A DNA stretch of 45,303 nt from an uncultured Selenomonadales bacterium (GCA_937916025.1 CALGGX010000096.1:1-45303), one strand, 5' to 3'. Shown: positions 16,732 to 25,968, counted from the stretch's first letter. Translations and numbers: made by a program. The notes: generated from the sequence alone by a model not told the origin.

Positions 16732-17846
16732 AGTTGACAGAGCTGCCGGAGTTGACGTTTGCGAGTGCGGACGTAGAATCGATAGATGCGGAGGTATGCG
16801 CGGCGGTTGAGACGCAACTTGGTCGGAAATTGGCGCGTGCGGATCCGATACGCTTATTCTTGCGCGGCGTCGAGGCAATCATTTTGCAACAGCGATACTT
16901 GATCGATCAGGTAGCGAAACAAAATCTGTTGGCGTATGCGTTGGGCGACAATCTCGAACATCTCGGAGCGTTGGTGGGATTGGAGCGGAAGCAGCCGACC
17001 GCAGCAATTTGCACGATGCGCTTGACGCTGTCTGCGGCGCGTGCGGCAGCGACGAACATTCCTGCAGGAATACGCTTTACGGCGGGAGACAATGTGTATT
17101 TTGCGTTGGATGAAGACGTGACGTTTCTGGCAGGGGAGACGACGCTCGAGGCGGGAGCGACGTGCGTGCGAACCGGAGTGGTCGGCAACGATTATCTTGA
17201 AGGCGAAATAAATCAAATAGTCGATCCGCAAGCATTTCTGCAATCGGCGGAGAATGTGACGAAGACAGAAGGCGGAGCGGAAATGGAATCGGACGAGTCG
17301 TTGCGCGAGCGAATACACGAGGCACCGGAGAAGTTCAGCAATGCGGGGTCGAGCGGAGCGTATCGTTGGCATGCGATGAATGCGTCGACAGCGATAATTG
17401 ACGTGTCGGTGACGAGTCCGAGTGCGGGAGAAGTCGAAGTGAGACCGCTGTTGGAGGGCGGGAAATTGCCCGACACCGAGCTGTTGAATGCGGTCGACGA
17501 GGCAGTGAACGCACGGAGCGTGCGGCCGCTGACGGATCATGTGACGGTGCTCGCGCCGGACGTGGCGGCGTATCACATCAACGCGTGGTATTGGATCAAT
17601 CGTTCGGACGCGACGCGCGCGGTAGCAATACAAGCGGCGGCGGATCAGGCAGTGGCGGAATATCAAGAGTGGCAGAGTGCATGTCTCGGGCGCGATATCA
17701 ATCCGTCGGAGTTGACGCACCGGCTGTTGAGTGCGGGAGTGAAACGCGTAGAGATGTCGAACCCGACGTTTGCGACAGTGGCGGCGGACGCGGTAGCGTC
17801 TGTGACGAGCGTGGACTTGCTGTATCGGGGGTTGGAGGACGACTAA
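16728..17846 (+). CDS. J: baseplate protein J
   Basis: 372 residues. This is the edge or wedge protein of the baseplate (P2 J, T4 gp6 relative). The ESDESLRERIHEAPEKFSNAGSSGAYRWHAMNAS and SPSAGEVEVRPLLEGGKLPDTELL segments are family hallmarks, followed by a C-terminal alpha/beta part. The ATG overlaps the W stop. Longer than P2 J (about 302). Confidence 0.93.
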   Translation: MKLTELPELTFASADVESIDAEVCAAVETQLGRKLARADPIRLFLRGVEAIILQQRYLIDQVAKQNLLAYALGDNLEHLGALVGLERKQPTAAICTMRLTLSAARAAATNIPAGIRFTAGDNVYFALDEDVTFLAGETTLEAGATCVRTGVVGNDYLEGEINQIVDPQAFLQSAENVTKTEGGAEMESDESLRERIHEAPEKFSNAGSSGAYRWHAMNASTAIIDVSVTSPSAGEVEVRPLLEGGKLPDTELLNAVDEAVNARSVRPLTDHVTVLAPDVAAYHINAWYWINRSDATRAVAIQAAADQAVAEYQEWQSACLGRDINPSELTHRLLSAGVKRVEMSNPTFATVAADAVASVTSVDLLYRGLEDD

Positions 17847-17855
17847 TCGAAAGGA

Positions 17856-19505
17856 GTGATTGCGACGGTCAGCATATACAAACCGAAGATCATATTGCCG
17901 CGAGTGTTGGAAGAAGACGCGAGGATCGTCGCGATCAAAAGCGCATTGGAGCCGCAATTGGAGTTGGTATCGGAAGCGACGTGGGAGACGCTGTTTCTGC
18001 CGCGGCTTAATGAGCTTGACGAGACGCTGATCGAATTGCTTGCGAGCGCGTATCACGTGGATAATTTCGACTTAGAGCCGTTGACGCTCGATGCGAAGCG
18101 CGAGTTGATCCGCGAGTCGATCCTCAATCACAGGATCAAGGGAACCCCGGCGGCTGTGGAGAAGATCGCGCGGCACGTCTTTCGCGATGCGCAAGTAATT
18201 GAATGGTTTGAATATGGCGGCAAGCCGTACTACTTCCGAATCATGCAGGATATCACGGAGACGGAAGAAAGCGCGGACTTCGAATTGATGAATCGATTGC
18301 GGCGCGCCGTGACAGAGACGAAGAATGTGCGTTCGCATTTGGAATTCTTCGGATTTATTCACGACTTTGAAGAGAGTGAGGAAGTCGAAGACGATCAGAC
18401 GCTGTTGGTCGATCGCGTGTACGAAGATTGGTACACGTATCGGCGCGACAACACGCGGTATGACGGCGCGTCGGACGTGGATCGCGGCAGATACATTCGA
18501 CATAACGGCACATTGCGGCGCGATGGGCAATCGCGTCGGCGCGGCTGGTTCACGAATGCGAATCACGGGCAATATCAGGCGTCGGACTTCGAAGTGATCG
18601 AAGTGATAATGGAATTGGAGCCGCGCGGCGACACGGTGGCGGCGTCGGACGATGCATTCGAGAAGATACTGTTCAAGAGCAAGCACGACTCGGTATTTCC
18701 CGAAGACAGTCGGACGACAGAAGTGCTCCGCAACAGCGAAGACGCATTCCCCGAGGTGACGCAAGAGCATGATATGGGGGTTACGCTGAGCGGATTGGGA
18801 GATGAATGCGCGCCGCTCCCCGAGCATCAACTTGCGATCGCAATTGAAGTGAACGACGATCAATCGATCGGGACGACGTTCAGCGTGGTGACGGTCGGGC
18901 ATACAATCGGCGAGGAAGTCGAAGTCGGCGACAATTACGGCGATCTCGATGTTACTCTCGACATGGCGCAACCGGTCGAGTATTACGATTCCAATGAACC
19001 GGCAGTGATATACGATCGGGAAGAAAGCATACCGGTGTCAGACGAAATGTCGGAGCCGGATCGGCGATTTTCGCATCATGAAGAGATTGGCGAGACGGAC
19101 GAGCGCGGCGTGGCGACAGTGCTTGCGACGCCGTTCGACACGGTCGGGAGCGAGGAAGTCGGCGATATCGGCTTGTATCAATACGTGCGGCATAACGGCA
19201 AGCATCAACATAACGGCGCGATCCGACATTGCGGCGTGCTCACGACGACAGTGCATTTCGAAGACGAATCGGAGCAACGCGCATTCGATCTGATGGTGAG
19301 CGAAGTGCGCGCGGATTGCGCCGATCCGTGTACGAATTGCGGTTGCAGAGACTTCGACTTTGTGCATGGCGCGGTTCGGTTCGGCGATCGCGAATTTCTC
19401 ATTACCGACCTGCAAATTTCGACAGTGCGCGTAATATGCCGCAATTGCGGCAACATCATTGCGGAATATCTCATTCCGAACAGCGATTGGGAGGCTATCT
19501 TATGA
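17856..19505 (+). CDS. I: baseplate/tail protein I with long C-terminal extension
   Basis: 549 residues, against about 180-200 for P2 I. The first 190 residues (LNELDETLIELLASAYHVDNFD, ILNHRIKGTPAAVEKIARHVF, FRIMQD) are the conserved baseplate I part that links wedge and tail fibres. The remaining 360 residues form an acidic beta-rich extension with two related segments (RYIRHNGTLRRDG near 208 and YQYVRHNGKHQHNG near 435) and a Cys-rich end (CADPCTNCGC and CRNCGN) that looks like a zinc site. The start codon is uncertain: a good AAGGAG site at 17851-17856 overlaps the only in-frame GTG, while ATT at 17859 and ACG at 17865 lie downstream. The stop overlaps the next ATG. Confidence 0.82.
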   Translation: MIATVSIYKPKIILPRVLEEDARIVAIKSALEPQLELVSEATWETLFLPRLNELDETLIELLASAYHVDNFDLEPLTLDAKRELIRESILNHRIKGTPAAVEKIARHVFRDAQVIEWFEYGGKPYYFRIMQDITETEESADFELMNRLRRAVTETKNVRSHLEFFGFIHDFEESEEVEDDQTLLVDRVYEDWYTYRRDNTRYDGASDVDRGRYIRHNGTLRRDGQSRRRGWFTNANHGQYQASDFEVIEVIMELEPRGDTVAASDDAFEKILFKSKHDSVFPEDSRTTEVLRNSEDAFPEVTQEHDMGVTLSGLGDECAPLPEHQLAIAIEVNDDQSIGTTFSVVTVGHTIGEEVEVGDNYGDLDVTLDMAQPVEYYDSNEPAVIYDREESIPVSDEMSEPDRRFSHHEEIGETDERGVATVLATPFDTVGSEEVGDIGLYQYVRHNGKHQHNGAIRHCGVLTTTVHFEDESEQRAFDLMVSEVRADCADPCTNCGCRDFDFVHGAVRFGDREFLITDLQISTVRVICRNCGNIIAEYLIPNSDWEAIL

Positions 19506-19954
19506 AGAAGAAACAGAAATACCATTACCACGAGCGGCAGGGCGTGACGGGCACTCTGCAATACACTGTTTACAAAAACGGCGTGGCGATTGAGCACGTC
19601 GAAGAGCATAATCTGGTGGTGGACGGCGGCAGGCACCGATTGGCGCAATTGGTGGCGGGAGACTCGACTTACGGCGTGGAGCGGATCGGCGTCGGCACCG
19701 GCATTGATGCCGAGTTTCATACCGATACCGCACTCACCAACCAATTGACGTTCCCCGTGACAGGGCATACAGTCGACGCCGGCGACGCCATTTTTTCATG
19801 GCGATTGTCGGAGAATGACGCCAATGGCATGGAAATACACGAGTTCGGACTGTTCGATACCTACAGCACGATGCTCACGCATCAGGTGCGCTCGCGTTCG
19901 ATCGGCAAGGAAGCCGATATCGTCATACAGGGCACTTATACTCTGCATTTCTGA
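19502..19954 (+). CDS. tail-fibre-associated structural protein
   Basis: 150 residues starting at the ATG that overlaps the I stop. A basic N-terminus precedes a beta-rich core with VGTG (RIGVGTGIDAEFHTD), FSWRLSENDANGMEIHEFGLFD and TYTLHF, a pattern seen in phage structural proteins that attach fibres to the baseplate. Function is inferred from position. Confidence 0.65.
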   Translation: MKKKQKYHYHERQGVTGTLQYTVYKNGVAIEHVEEHNLVVDGGRHRLAQLVAGDSTYGVERIGVGTGIDAEFHTDTALTNQLTFPVTGHTVDAGDAIFSWRLSENDANGMEIHEFGLFDTYSTMLTHQVRSRSIGKEADIVIQGTYTLHF

Positions 19955-20001
19955 TTACAACGGTTACGAAACCGCAAGCGGTACGAACAGGAGGCGAGCA
20001 A

Positions 20002-20580
20002 ATGGATTATACACTGTATCAAGGGCGCGGAACCGACAAGATCACGGGAGCATTGCGGCCGCTGGCGTATTTGCCGAACACGTCGGAATGGGTACCGGGT
20101 ATATATTGCCTCGAGGCAGAGGATTCGCGGTATCAAGCCGACGAAGTGTTGGGCGGAGTGACGGGCATAGACAACGCGCAGGCGCAAGCCCTGTCGAATC
20201 GCACGCAATTCTTGCGAGTGAATTTGGCGCGGCTGGCGAACATCGTAGCGGCAATGCAATTGGCAATGGGACCGATGCTCCGAACCATCAAGACGCTCAA
20301 AATCAGCCACACCGAGCCGACCGATACCGATTATTCGGCGTGGATGGATCTCGAACGCAACGGCGCGAGCGATTCGCTGTTTGCGCAAATGGCGTCGGAC
20401 GCGGTCTTCGATCTTCGGTTGGAATATCAAAACGGCACGTATTCGAAGAGTCCGGTGCTCGAACTGACGGAGTCTACCGGCGCGATCTGGTACATTCGCA
20501 CCGACGGCACTACCGTTCTGATCGACGCGGTCGAAGATCAGCTCGACGCCGACGCCATTTCTTCTGACTCGCAATCTTAA
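20002..20580 (+). CDS. short tail fibre / fibre connector protein
   Basis: 192 residues with AGGAGG ahead of the ATG. The block QADEVLGGVTGIDNAQAQALSNRTQFLRVNLARL resembles the GGxxGIDNxxxQxLxxRTxxL motif frequently found in phage tail fibre proteins. The C-terminal half is beta-rich, with repeated E/D-L-rich strands. It probably links the baseplate to the long fibre encoded next. Confidence 0.65.
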   Translation: MDYTLYQGRGTDKITGALRPLAYLPNTSEWVPGIYCLEAEDSRYQADEVLGGVTGIDNAQAQALSNRTQFLRVNLARLANIVAAMQLAMGPMLRTIKTLKISHTEPTDTDYSAWMDLERNGASDSLFAQMASDAVFDLRLEYQNGTYSKSPVLELTESTGAIWYIRTDGTTVLIDAVEDQLDADAISSDSQS

Positions 20581-20592
20581 GGGGGATTTTTA

Positions 20593-22974
20593 ATGGCAAT
20601 CAAAGTTACTAAATTCAAGGTGGACGGCAATGAGTTGATGTTGCCGAGCTACGCCGACGGCGTGGCGAGTTTGGACACGGCGATCACGTCGATGATCGGC
20701 GCGTATGATCAAAACACTGTCGACGCAAAAATCAACAATCTCTCGAGCGTATATCTCGGTCTGACTGCAAAGGCTGCTGACGCGTCGAAGGCAGACAGTT
20801 GCACGACTGCCTATAAAGCCGAACGTGACGGCTCGGGCAACGTGATCACGTCGACTTATTACAAAAAGACAGATACTGTCGAGAAGGCGGAAAAAGACGC
20901 GAGCGGCAACAACATCGCATCGACTTATGCGCAAAAGAACGGCGCGTATTCGCAATTGGTGTCGGGCGGCGCGACTCTCGCGGCGTATTCGCGCCTTGCC
21001 ACTCTCGACGCGAAAGAACAGGACATTGCCGACACTTACATCAAAAGCATTCAATACGAAGACTCGCGCGACGCCAATGAGCTCCTCATTACCAAGGGCG
21101 ACGGCGATACGATTCGCGTCAAAACCAAGGACACGACTTACAACGCCGCGACCTCCACCTCTGCCGGTTTAATGACGGCGGCGAACTTTCAGAAGTTGAG
21201 CGCGTTGAGCACGAATACGTCGGGGCAGAGTGTCGCTTATGCTCAGAAGGCAGGCTGGCTTGCGTCGGACTGCACTGTTACGATCACGGGCGGCGCGTCG
21301 GGCGGTTCGAAGTTCCAATCGTCGGGCACTACCACCATCACTCTCGGCAACATCAATGCCACGTCCATTACATCGGGCACTCTCGCTGTCGGACGCGGCG
21401 GCACCGGGCAAACCAATCTCGACAATGTCACTGTCGGCAAGGCGAAGGCTTTCGACAGCTCGCGTACCGTGTCGATCGGCGGCGCGGTCTCGGGATCGGA
21501 GACGTGGTCGGGCTCGGGCAACCTCAGCATCACCACGTCCAACCTCGACATGGCTGCCGCCAACAAGGGCATTCTCGATACTCTCCGCGGCGGCACCGGC
21601 AATTCCGAGGGCAAATGCCTCGCACTCTACAATAACGTCCACATCAACGGCATTCAAACCAACCTCGCCAATGGCACCAATATCATTCACTACGGCGTCT
21701 GCAGCTCCGCCGCCGGCACTAAATACAAGACGGTTTCGATCCCGAACTTCACCAAGAAAGTAGGAGCGATTATCGCCGTAAGATTTGATTATCAAAACAC
21801 TGCCGAAAATCCCCTTCTCAATGTCAACGACACCGGAGCATTGTACATCTCTCCTGCCGACTCGGTTAATGGATTCTTTTCCGGCACCAATCTTGCTTTT
21901 ACCCATGGGCGATATAATATCGTGTTCTTTACTCTCAACTCGAATGAGCGATGGCAAATTATAGGTGCTTTCGCCGATCATGCAAAGAAGTTACACACCG
22001 CGCGGACGATTGCGCTGAGCGGCGGCGCAACCGGCACTCCCACAGATTTCGACGGATCCGCCAACGTCACTATCCCCGTCACGGGTTTGAATGCCAGCAA
22101 CGTAAATGCGGGCACTCTCGGCACGGCTTACGGCGGCACCGGCAACTCCAACGGCACCATCGCCAAACTTACCACAGCGCGCAATGTCAATGGCGTCCCA
22201 TTCGATGGCTCCGCCGCGCTCAATTTCTTCGCCGTGTGCGATACCGACGCTTCCGCAACCACAAAAGTCTTTACGATCGCCAATCCGGGCGACGGCGTCA
22301 ATTCTATTCCCGACGTCTTCGCCGTCTGCTTCACCAAAGGCAATTCAGCAGGCGTGATTGCATTCAACATCAACGGTTTCGGCTCGCCATGCGTCACTCG
22401 CTGCGGTGTGATACCCGGCAGTGTCCTCACACTCATCGATGGGGGGCTTCTCGCCAATCCGATATGCGCCCTTCCGGGCTCAATTGCTTGGTTTCGCGCC
22501 GTGCGATCAGGGACTGCCATCACCAGTTACCAACTCATCGACGCTCCCGCCATTTCGCGCATTAAGCTCACCGGCGACGTTTCGGGCGACGTCGTTTACG
22601 ACAGCGATTCTGCATCCGACGGCGCGTTCCTGATCAACACTACTCTTACCACGTCGGCTTACGAATCCCGCAACCTTGATCCCGCCGAATACGAATACGA
22701 TCTCAATAAAGTCACAGATGCAGGGTTCTATCGCCTTCACATGCTCGGCAATTGGAAAAATCGCCCTGCAGGTTCTTCCACCGGCACTCATTACATGAAT
22801 GTTTTCCGCAATTCCGGCAACTCGAAAACACTTCAACAACTCTTCTACCACAAAGGCAGCCGCGTGTGGGTTCGCTCGTTTACCAGCTCCGAAACCCTAC
22901 CGTGGTACAAATTCGAAACATCCGCAGTCGATACCATCACTACCGTCTCGGGCGGCACGTCCGGTGACGATTAA
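20593..22974 (+). CDS. long tail fibre protein with GGTG repeats and pyocin-knob-like end
   Basis: 793 residues. An N-terminal coiled-coil-like part (about 1-200) is followed by beta repeats marked by GRGGTGQTN, LRGGTGNSEG and YGGTGNSNG. Two domains (about 375-465 and 545-655) have the pattern of a variable leader, xxVxFxxxNxAxNPxLNVNxTGA and a late W or Y. The last 100 residues (YEYDLNKVTDAGFYRLHM, SGNSKTLQQLFYHKGSRVWVRSF) look like the pyocin-knob domain of many receptor-binding proteins. It is the main candidate for host recognition. GC skew of the gene is opposite to the structural genes upstream. Confidence 0.88.
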   Translation: MAIKVTKFKVDGNELMLPSYADGVASLDTAITSMIGAYDQNTVDAKINNLSSVYLGLTAKAADASKADSCTTAYKAERDGSGNVITSTYYKKTDTVEKAEKDASGNNIASTYAQKNGAYSQLVSGGATLAAYSRLATLDAKEQDIADTYIKSIQYEDSRDANELLITKGDGDTIRVKTKDTTYNAATSTSAGLMTAANFQKLSALSTNTSGQSVAYAQKAGWLASDCTVTITGGASGGSKFQSSGTTTITLGNINATSITSGTLAVGRGGTGQTNLDNVTVGKAKAFDSSRTVSIGGAVSGSETWSGSGNLSITTSNLDMAAANKGILDTLRGGTGNSEGKCLALYNNVHINGIQTNLANGTNIIHYGVCSSAAGTKYKTVSIPNFTKKVGAIIAVRFDYQNTAENPLLNVNDTGALYISPADSVNGFFSGTNLAFTHGRYNIVFFTLNSNERWQIIGAFADHAKKLHTARTIALSGGATGTPTDFDGSANVTIPVTGLNASNVNAGTLGTAYGGTGNSNGTIAKLTTARNVNGVPFDGSAALNFFAVCDTDASATTKVFTIANPGDGVNSIPDVFAVCFTKGNSAGVIAFNINGFGSPCVTRCGVIPGSVLTLIDGGLLANPICALPGSIAWFRAVRSGTAITSYQLIDAPAISRIKLTGDVSGDVVYDSDSASDGAFLINTTLTTSAYESRNLDPAEYEYDLNKVTDAGFYRLHMLGNWKNRPAGSSTGTHYMNVFRNSGNSKTLQQLFYHKGSRVWVRSFTSSETLPWYKFETSAVDTITTVSGGTSGDD

Positions 22975-22991
22975 TCGGGAGGTTTTTATCC

Positions 22992-23432
22992 ATGAAAGAA
23001 GAAGTAATTCGCGTATTGAATATGTATGAGCTGTTGCAACACAACATTCTCATTCCAATGGGGGATTCGCTGGAGCAAGCATCGTGCGCGGTGGCGGGAG
23101 TTATCAGCAACATTCGCGAAAAGCTCGAGCAGCTTGACGGCGAGCCCGACGCCAATTCCCAAAACGACGTCGACGAAGCCTTCCTGCAACTCAAAACCGC
23201 AGTCGAAGGCGTGCAGAAGGCATTCGACGACATGCAGAATGTGATCGTGCAACTGCAGGCGTCGACGCCGGTAATGGAGCTGAAGGCAGATATGTTCGTC
23301 GGACCGCTCGAAGAACCGACGGTCGAAGCCGAGCCGATCCCCGAGCCGATTTTCGAGCCGATTACGATCCCCGCCGACGATCCCAAGCCGATCGTCCTCG
23401 AAGACCTTGACGTGGACGGCGAGGACGAGTAA
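22992..23432 (+). CDS. unrecognised acidic fibre-region protein
   Basis: 146 residues. The N-terminal two thirds are helical (VIRVLNMYELLQHNILIP, EAFLQLKTAVEGVQKAFDDMQNVIVQL), and the last third is a Pro/Glu-rich tail (EPIPEPIFEPITIP) ending in acidic residues. No family is recognised. GGGAGG precedes the ATG, and the stop overlaps the next ATG. It may be a fibre assembly chaperone or part of the following regulator group. Confidence 0.75.
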   Translation: MKEEVIRVLNMYELLQHNILIPMGDSLEQASCAVAGVISNIREKLEQLDGEPDANSQNDVDEAFLQLKTAVEGVQKAFDDMQNVIVQLQASTPVMELKADMFVGPLEEPTVEAEPIPEPIFEPITIPADDPKPIVLEDLDVDGEDE

Positions 23433-23695
23433 TGGATCAAAGGCGCGCGTTGATGCATGAAGTCGATGAAGAGATGCGCCGCTACATTAACGGCGAATCG
23501 ATCTTCGGCGAAGTGATCGAACGCGTGTTGGAGTCGTCCGACGAACTCACCCGGCAATTGGTCTTCTTCCGAGTGGCGGGCGGCGATTACAGGCAGGCGA
23601 CTCTCACTTTCCATATCTCGGAGACCACGTATTACGCCAGATTGCGAAACTTCCGCCGCGCGCTTATCACGGCGATAACTCCGCCGAAAGAGTGA
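23432..23695 (+). CDS. small HTH / sigma-region-4-like protein
   Basis: 87 residues. The C-terminal half (ELTRQLVFFRVAGGDYRQATLTFHISETTYYARLRNFRRAL) reads as a helix-turn-helix of the sigma-70 region 4/ArpU-RinA kind, with an N-terminal acidic helix. It overlaps the preceding stop. Together with the DUF1659-, DUF2922- and YvrJ-like genes it resembles a small Bacillota gene group in which a sigma-like regulator is encoded alongside these proteins. In this phage it sits between tail fibre genes, an unusual position for a regulator. Confidence 0.55.
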   Translation: MDQRRALMHEVDEEMRRYINGESIFGEVIERVLESSDELTRQLVFFRVAGGDYRQATLTFHISETTYYARLRNFRRALITAITPPKE

Positions 23696-23725
23696 TATGA
23701 TCGGTCGCGAAAGGGGATGGGCACT

Positions 23726-23962
23726 TTGGCAGTCAACAAAAGCAATGAGAAGTACTCGGTGAAGGTCACGTACAAGACAGAGTACGACGACACGGGCTTG
23801 CTCGGGCTGGGCGATTACACTCAGACGTTCGGCAAAGTCAAAGAGACGGCAACTCCGGAGCAACTTCGCAACTTCGCGGTGGCATTAATGTCTCTGACGG
23901 AGTACAACGGCGCGCCGTTCAAAACGACTTTGATCGACACCAGCGAGCTCACGGTCGCTTAA
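23726..23962 (+). CDS. DUF1659-like small protein
   Basis: 78 residues if TTG at 23726 is the start (AAGGGG at 23711-23716, 9 bases upstream); an ATG at 23717 sits right on that site. The protein (TQTFGKVKETATPEQLRNFAVALMSL...SELTV) fits DUF1659, with the F-x-N/K-V-K-x-x-A-T-x-E-Q-L pattern and a helix ending in a short SEL segment. The function of this family is unknown. It is next to a DUF2922-like gene, as in many Bacillota genomes. Confidence 0.65.
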   Translation: MAVNKSNEKYSVKVTYKTEYDDTGLLGLGDYTQTFGKVKETATPEQLRNFAVALMSLTEYNGAPFKTTLIDTSELTVA

Positions 23963-23976
23963 GGAGGTAATGTACG

Positions 23977-24225
23977 ATGGCAACTTCGAGTAAACTGCAA
24001 TTGAAGATGGCACTCAGCGACGGTAAGACGGCTACGCTCAATCTGCCCGCGCCGGTCAACATGACTCTCACTGACGAGAACAGCGGCGATCCACTCTGGC
24101 CTGCGGCATTCGACAGCATTCAGAGTGTGTTTGCTGCGGATAACGGCGCGACGGTCAATAACGTCACGTTTACGATCGTCAAGACGAGCACGACGACTGT
24201 GGCGGATTCTTATCACGGCGCGTAA
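23977..24225 (+). CDS. DUF2922-like small protein
   Basis: 82 residues with an ideal AAGGAGGT ribosome site. The layout (KLQLKMALSDGKTATLNLPAPVNMTLTDE, then a helix and a final VTFTIVKTSTTTVADSYHG) fits DUF2922, a small family of unknown function. A strong terminator follows, so the sigma/DUF1659/DUF2922 set may end a transcript here. Confidence 0.6.
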   Translation: MATSSKLQLKMALSDGKTATLNLPAPVNMTLTDENSGDPLWPAAFDSIQSVFAADNGATVNNVTFTIVKTSTTTVADSYHGA

Positions 24226-24239
24226 TTCGGCAACGCGCG

Positions 24240-24266
24240 GGGGAGCGGCAACGCTCCCCTGTTTTT
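24240..24266 (+). terminator. intrinsic terminator with GCAA loop
   Basis: GGGGAGCG (24240-24247), tetraloop GCAA, CGCTCCCC (24252-24259), then TG and five T. The 8-bp perfect stem with a GNRA loop separates the DUF2922-like gene from the next fibre gene. Confidence 0.9.
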
Positions 24267-24286
24267 ATGGGAAGGAGTTGAGACAA

Positions 24287-25639
24287 ATGGCAGTACAGAA
24301 TGGAATAATGAGCGCGGCGGACAAGGCGAAACTGGACTCGCTGAGCGGAGGGTTGGGCGGCGGCGCAGTGAGCGGCGTGAAAGGCGACGCGGAATCGGTG
24401 TATCGAACCGGAGATGTGAATTTGACTGCGGCGAACATCGGCGCGGCGGCGGCGGATCATACACACTCGCAATACGCGGCAAGCAATCACACACACACGG
24501 CGGCTGACGTCGGTGCGGCGGCAAGCAATCACACGCACAGCGATTATGCGTTGTCGTCTCATTCGCATGATGCCGCCACGACCGTGACGGGCGGGTTCAT
24601 GTCCAAAGACGACAAGATCAAGCTCAATGGCATCGCGGCGGGCGCGCAAGTCAACTCCGTCACCGGTGTCAAGGGCAACGCCGAATCGTCTTATCGGACG
24701 GGCAATGTCAATCTTACTCCCGCCAATATCGGCGCAGCCGCCAGCAATCACACGCACACGGCGGCTGACGTCGGCGCGGCAGCAAGCAATCACACGCACA
24801 GCGATTATGCGTTGTCGTCTCATAATCACGACACTTCTTACGCGGCTAAATCGCATACGCATACCGCGGCTGACGTCGGCGCGGCAGCAGCATCTCACGG
24901 CAATCACGTCCCGACCACTCAGACCGCCAATAACGCGATCTTCCTCCGCAATGACAACACTTGGCAGACTGTTACTCCCGCCAATATCGGTGCGGCGGCA
25001 AGCTCGCATACTCATAGTTACGCAGGCTCGGCGAGTGCGGGCGGCGCGGCTACCACTGCTCTCAAAACGCAAAACTCCGCCTCAGGCTCGAACGCAATCG
25101 ATCTCGTCTACGCTCAGGTCGCCGACAACGATTACATTCGCATTCGCGCGGGCGGCACTGCTTCCAATGCCGGTTACCTCGAGATTTCCACTGCCGACGA
25201 CGCCGCCGAACCGATCTACTTCAGACAATACACCGGCGTTTTTTCGACTTTAAAGCGCACCGCCACTATCCTCGACGCTTCAGGTAATACATCTTTCCCC
25301 GGCACTGTCACGGCGGCTTCGTTCTCGGGAAACCTCGCGGGAAACGCCGCCACTGCTACCAAATTTGCATCGGTGGAAGCGGCTACGACTAACGTTTTTC
25401 GCAATGTCTGGTTCTCCGATAACACCGACGACAATAAGCGCGTTTACGATACCGACTTCCAATACAATCCTTCGACGAACGTGTTGAAACTCGGCTCCAT
25501 CACACCTACCGACGTCTCCGCCACTCGCACCAATCTCGGGCTCAACTCTCTCACTCTCGAAGAAACCTCATCAGGCATCGCCGTCAAATCTTCCGACGGC
25601 ACCACTTTGTTCACTTTGCCCTTCGCAGGGTACTATTAA
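24287..25639 (+). CDS. tail fibre protein with HxH repeats
   Basis: 450 residues; GAAGGAG at 24271-24277 sets the ATG at 24287. After MAVQNGIMSAADKAKLDSL come many His-x-His motifs (NHTHTAADVGAAASNHTH, SSHSHD, KSHTHTAADVGAAA), the kind that binds metal ions along the thin tip of fibres such as T4 gp12 and gp37. The C-terminal half is beta-rich (LYAQVADNDYIRIRAGG, FSGNLAGNAATATKFA) and ends in IAVKSSDGTTLFTLPFAG, a motif also found at the ends of the next three proteins. A strong terminator precedes the gene. Confidence 0.85.
   Translation: MAVQNGIMSAADKAKLDSLSGGLGGGAVSGVKGDAESVYRTGDVNLTAANIGAAAADHTHSQYAASNHTHTAADVGAAASNHTHSDYALSSHSHDAATTVTGGFMSKDDKIKLNGIAAGAQVNSVTGVKGNAESSYRTGNVNLTPANIGAAASNHTHTAADVGAAASNHTHSDYALSSHNHDTSYAAKSHTHTAADVGAAAASHGNHVPTTQTANNAIFLRNDNTWQTVTPANIGAAASSHTHSYAGSASAGGAATTALKTQNSASGSNAIDLVYAQVADNDYIRIRAGGTASNAGYLEISTADDAAEPIYFRQYTGVFSTLKRTATILDASGNTSFPGTVTAASFSGNLAGNAATATKFASVEAATTNVFRNVWFSDNTDDNKRVYDTDFQYNPSTNVLKLGSITPTDVSATRTNLGLNSLTLEETSSGIAVKSSDGTTLFTLPFAGYY
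24481..24822 (+). repeat. duplicated HxH segment in the fibre gene
   Basis: Two near-identical 81-base copies (24481-24561 and 24742-24822) lie 261 bases apart (87 codons) and encode SNHTHTAADVGAAASNHTHSDYALSSH. Recombination between them would delete or add a whole 87-residue block in frame. Confidence 0.75.
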
Positions 25640-25659
25640 TTGAAAGGACTTGATAAGTC

Positions 25660-25968
25660 ATGGCAGCTCAAAACGGTTTAATGTCAAGCGCACAAGCGCA
25701 GAAACTCGACGCTTACCCCATTCTCAATGCCGACTCCGATACCATGATCACCGGCTCGGGCACTTTCGTCACGCGCACTTTCACCTTCGAAACGATCGAG
25801 GGCGGCACGCAATTGAAATGGGCGGACGGGAAAGTGGCGGTGTCAATGCCGGCAACCGACGCTTCGACCGAGACGTTCGTCTTCGAGACCGACGCCGGCG
25901 GCAATCTCGTCTATAAGCGCGCCAATGGCACCACTGCCTTCACCATTCCGCTCGCCAGCGGCTCCTGA
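25660..25968 (+). CDS. small fibre-like protein with shared C-terminal motif
   Basis: 102 residues. The beginning MAAQNGLMSSAQAQKLDAY is a shortened form of the preceding fibre's start (MAVQNGIMSAADKAKLDSL). The end LVYKRANGTTAFTIPLASGS carries the shared motif. It may be a minor fibre subunit or an assembly partner. The stop overlaps the next ATG. Confidence 0.7.
   Translation: MAAQNGLMSSAQAQKLDAYPILNADSDTMITGSGTFVTRTFTFETIEGGTQLKWADGKVAVSMPATDASTETFVFETDAGGNLVYKRANGTTAFTIPLASGS

Noticed and set aside
24481..24822. CRISPR-like array of short repeats
   Set aside because: The repeats are coding, of uneven length and spacing, and encode HxH fibre motifs; there are no spacers and no cas genes.
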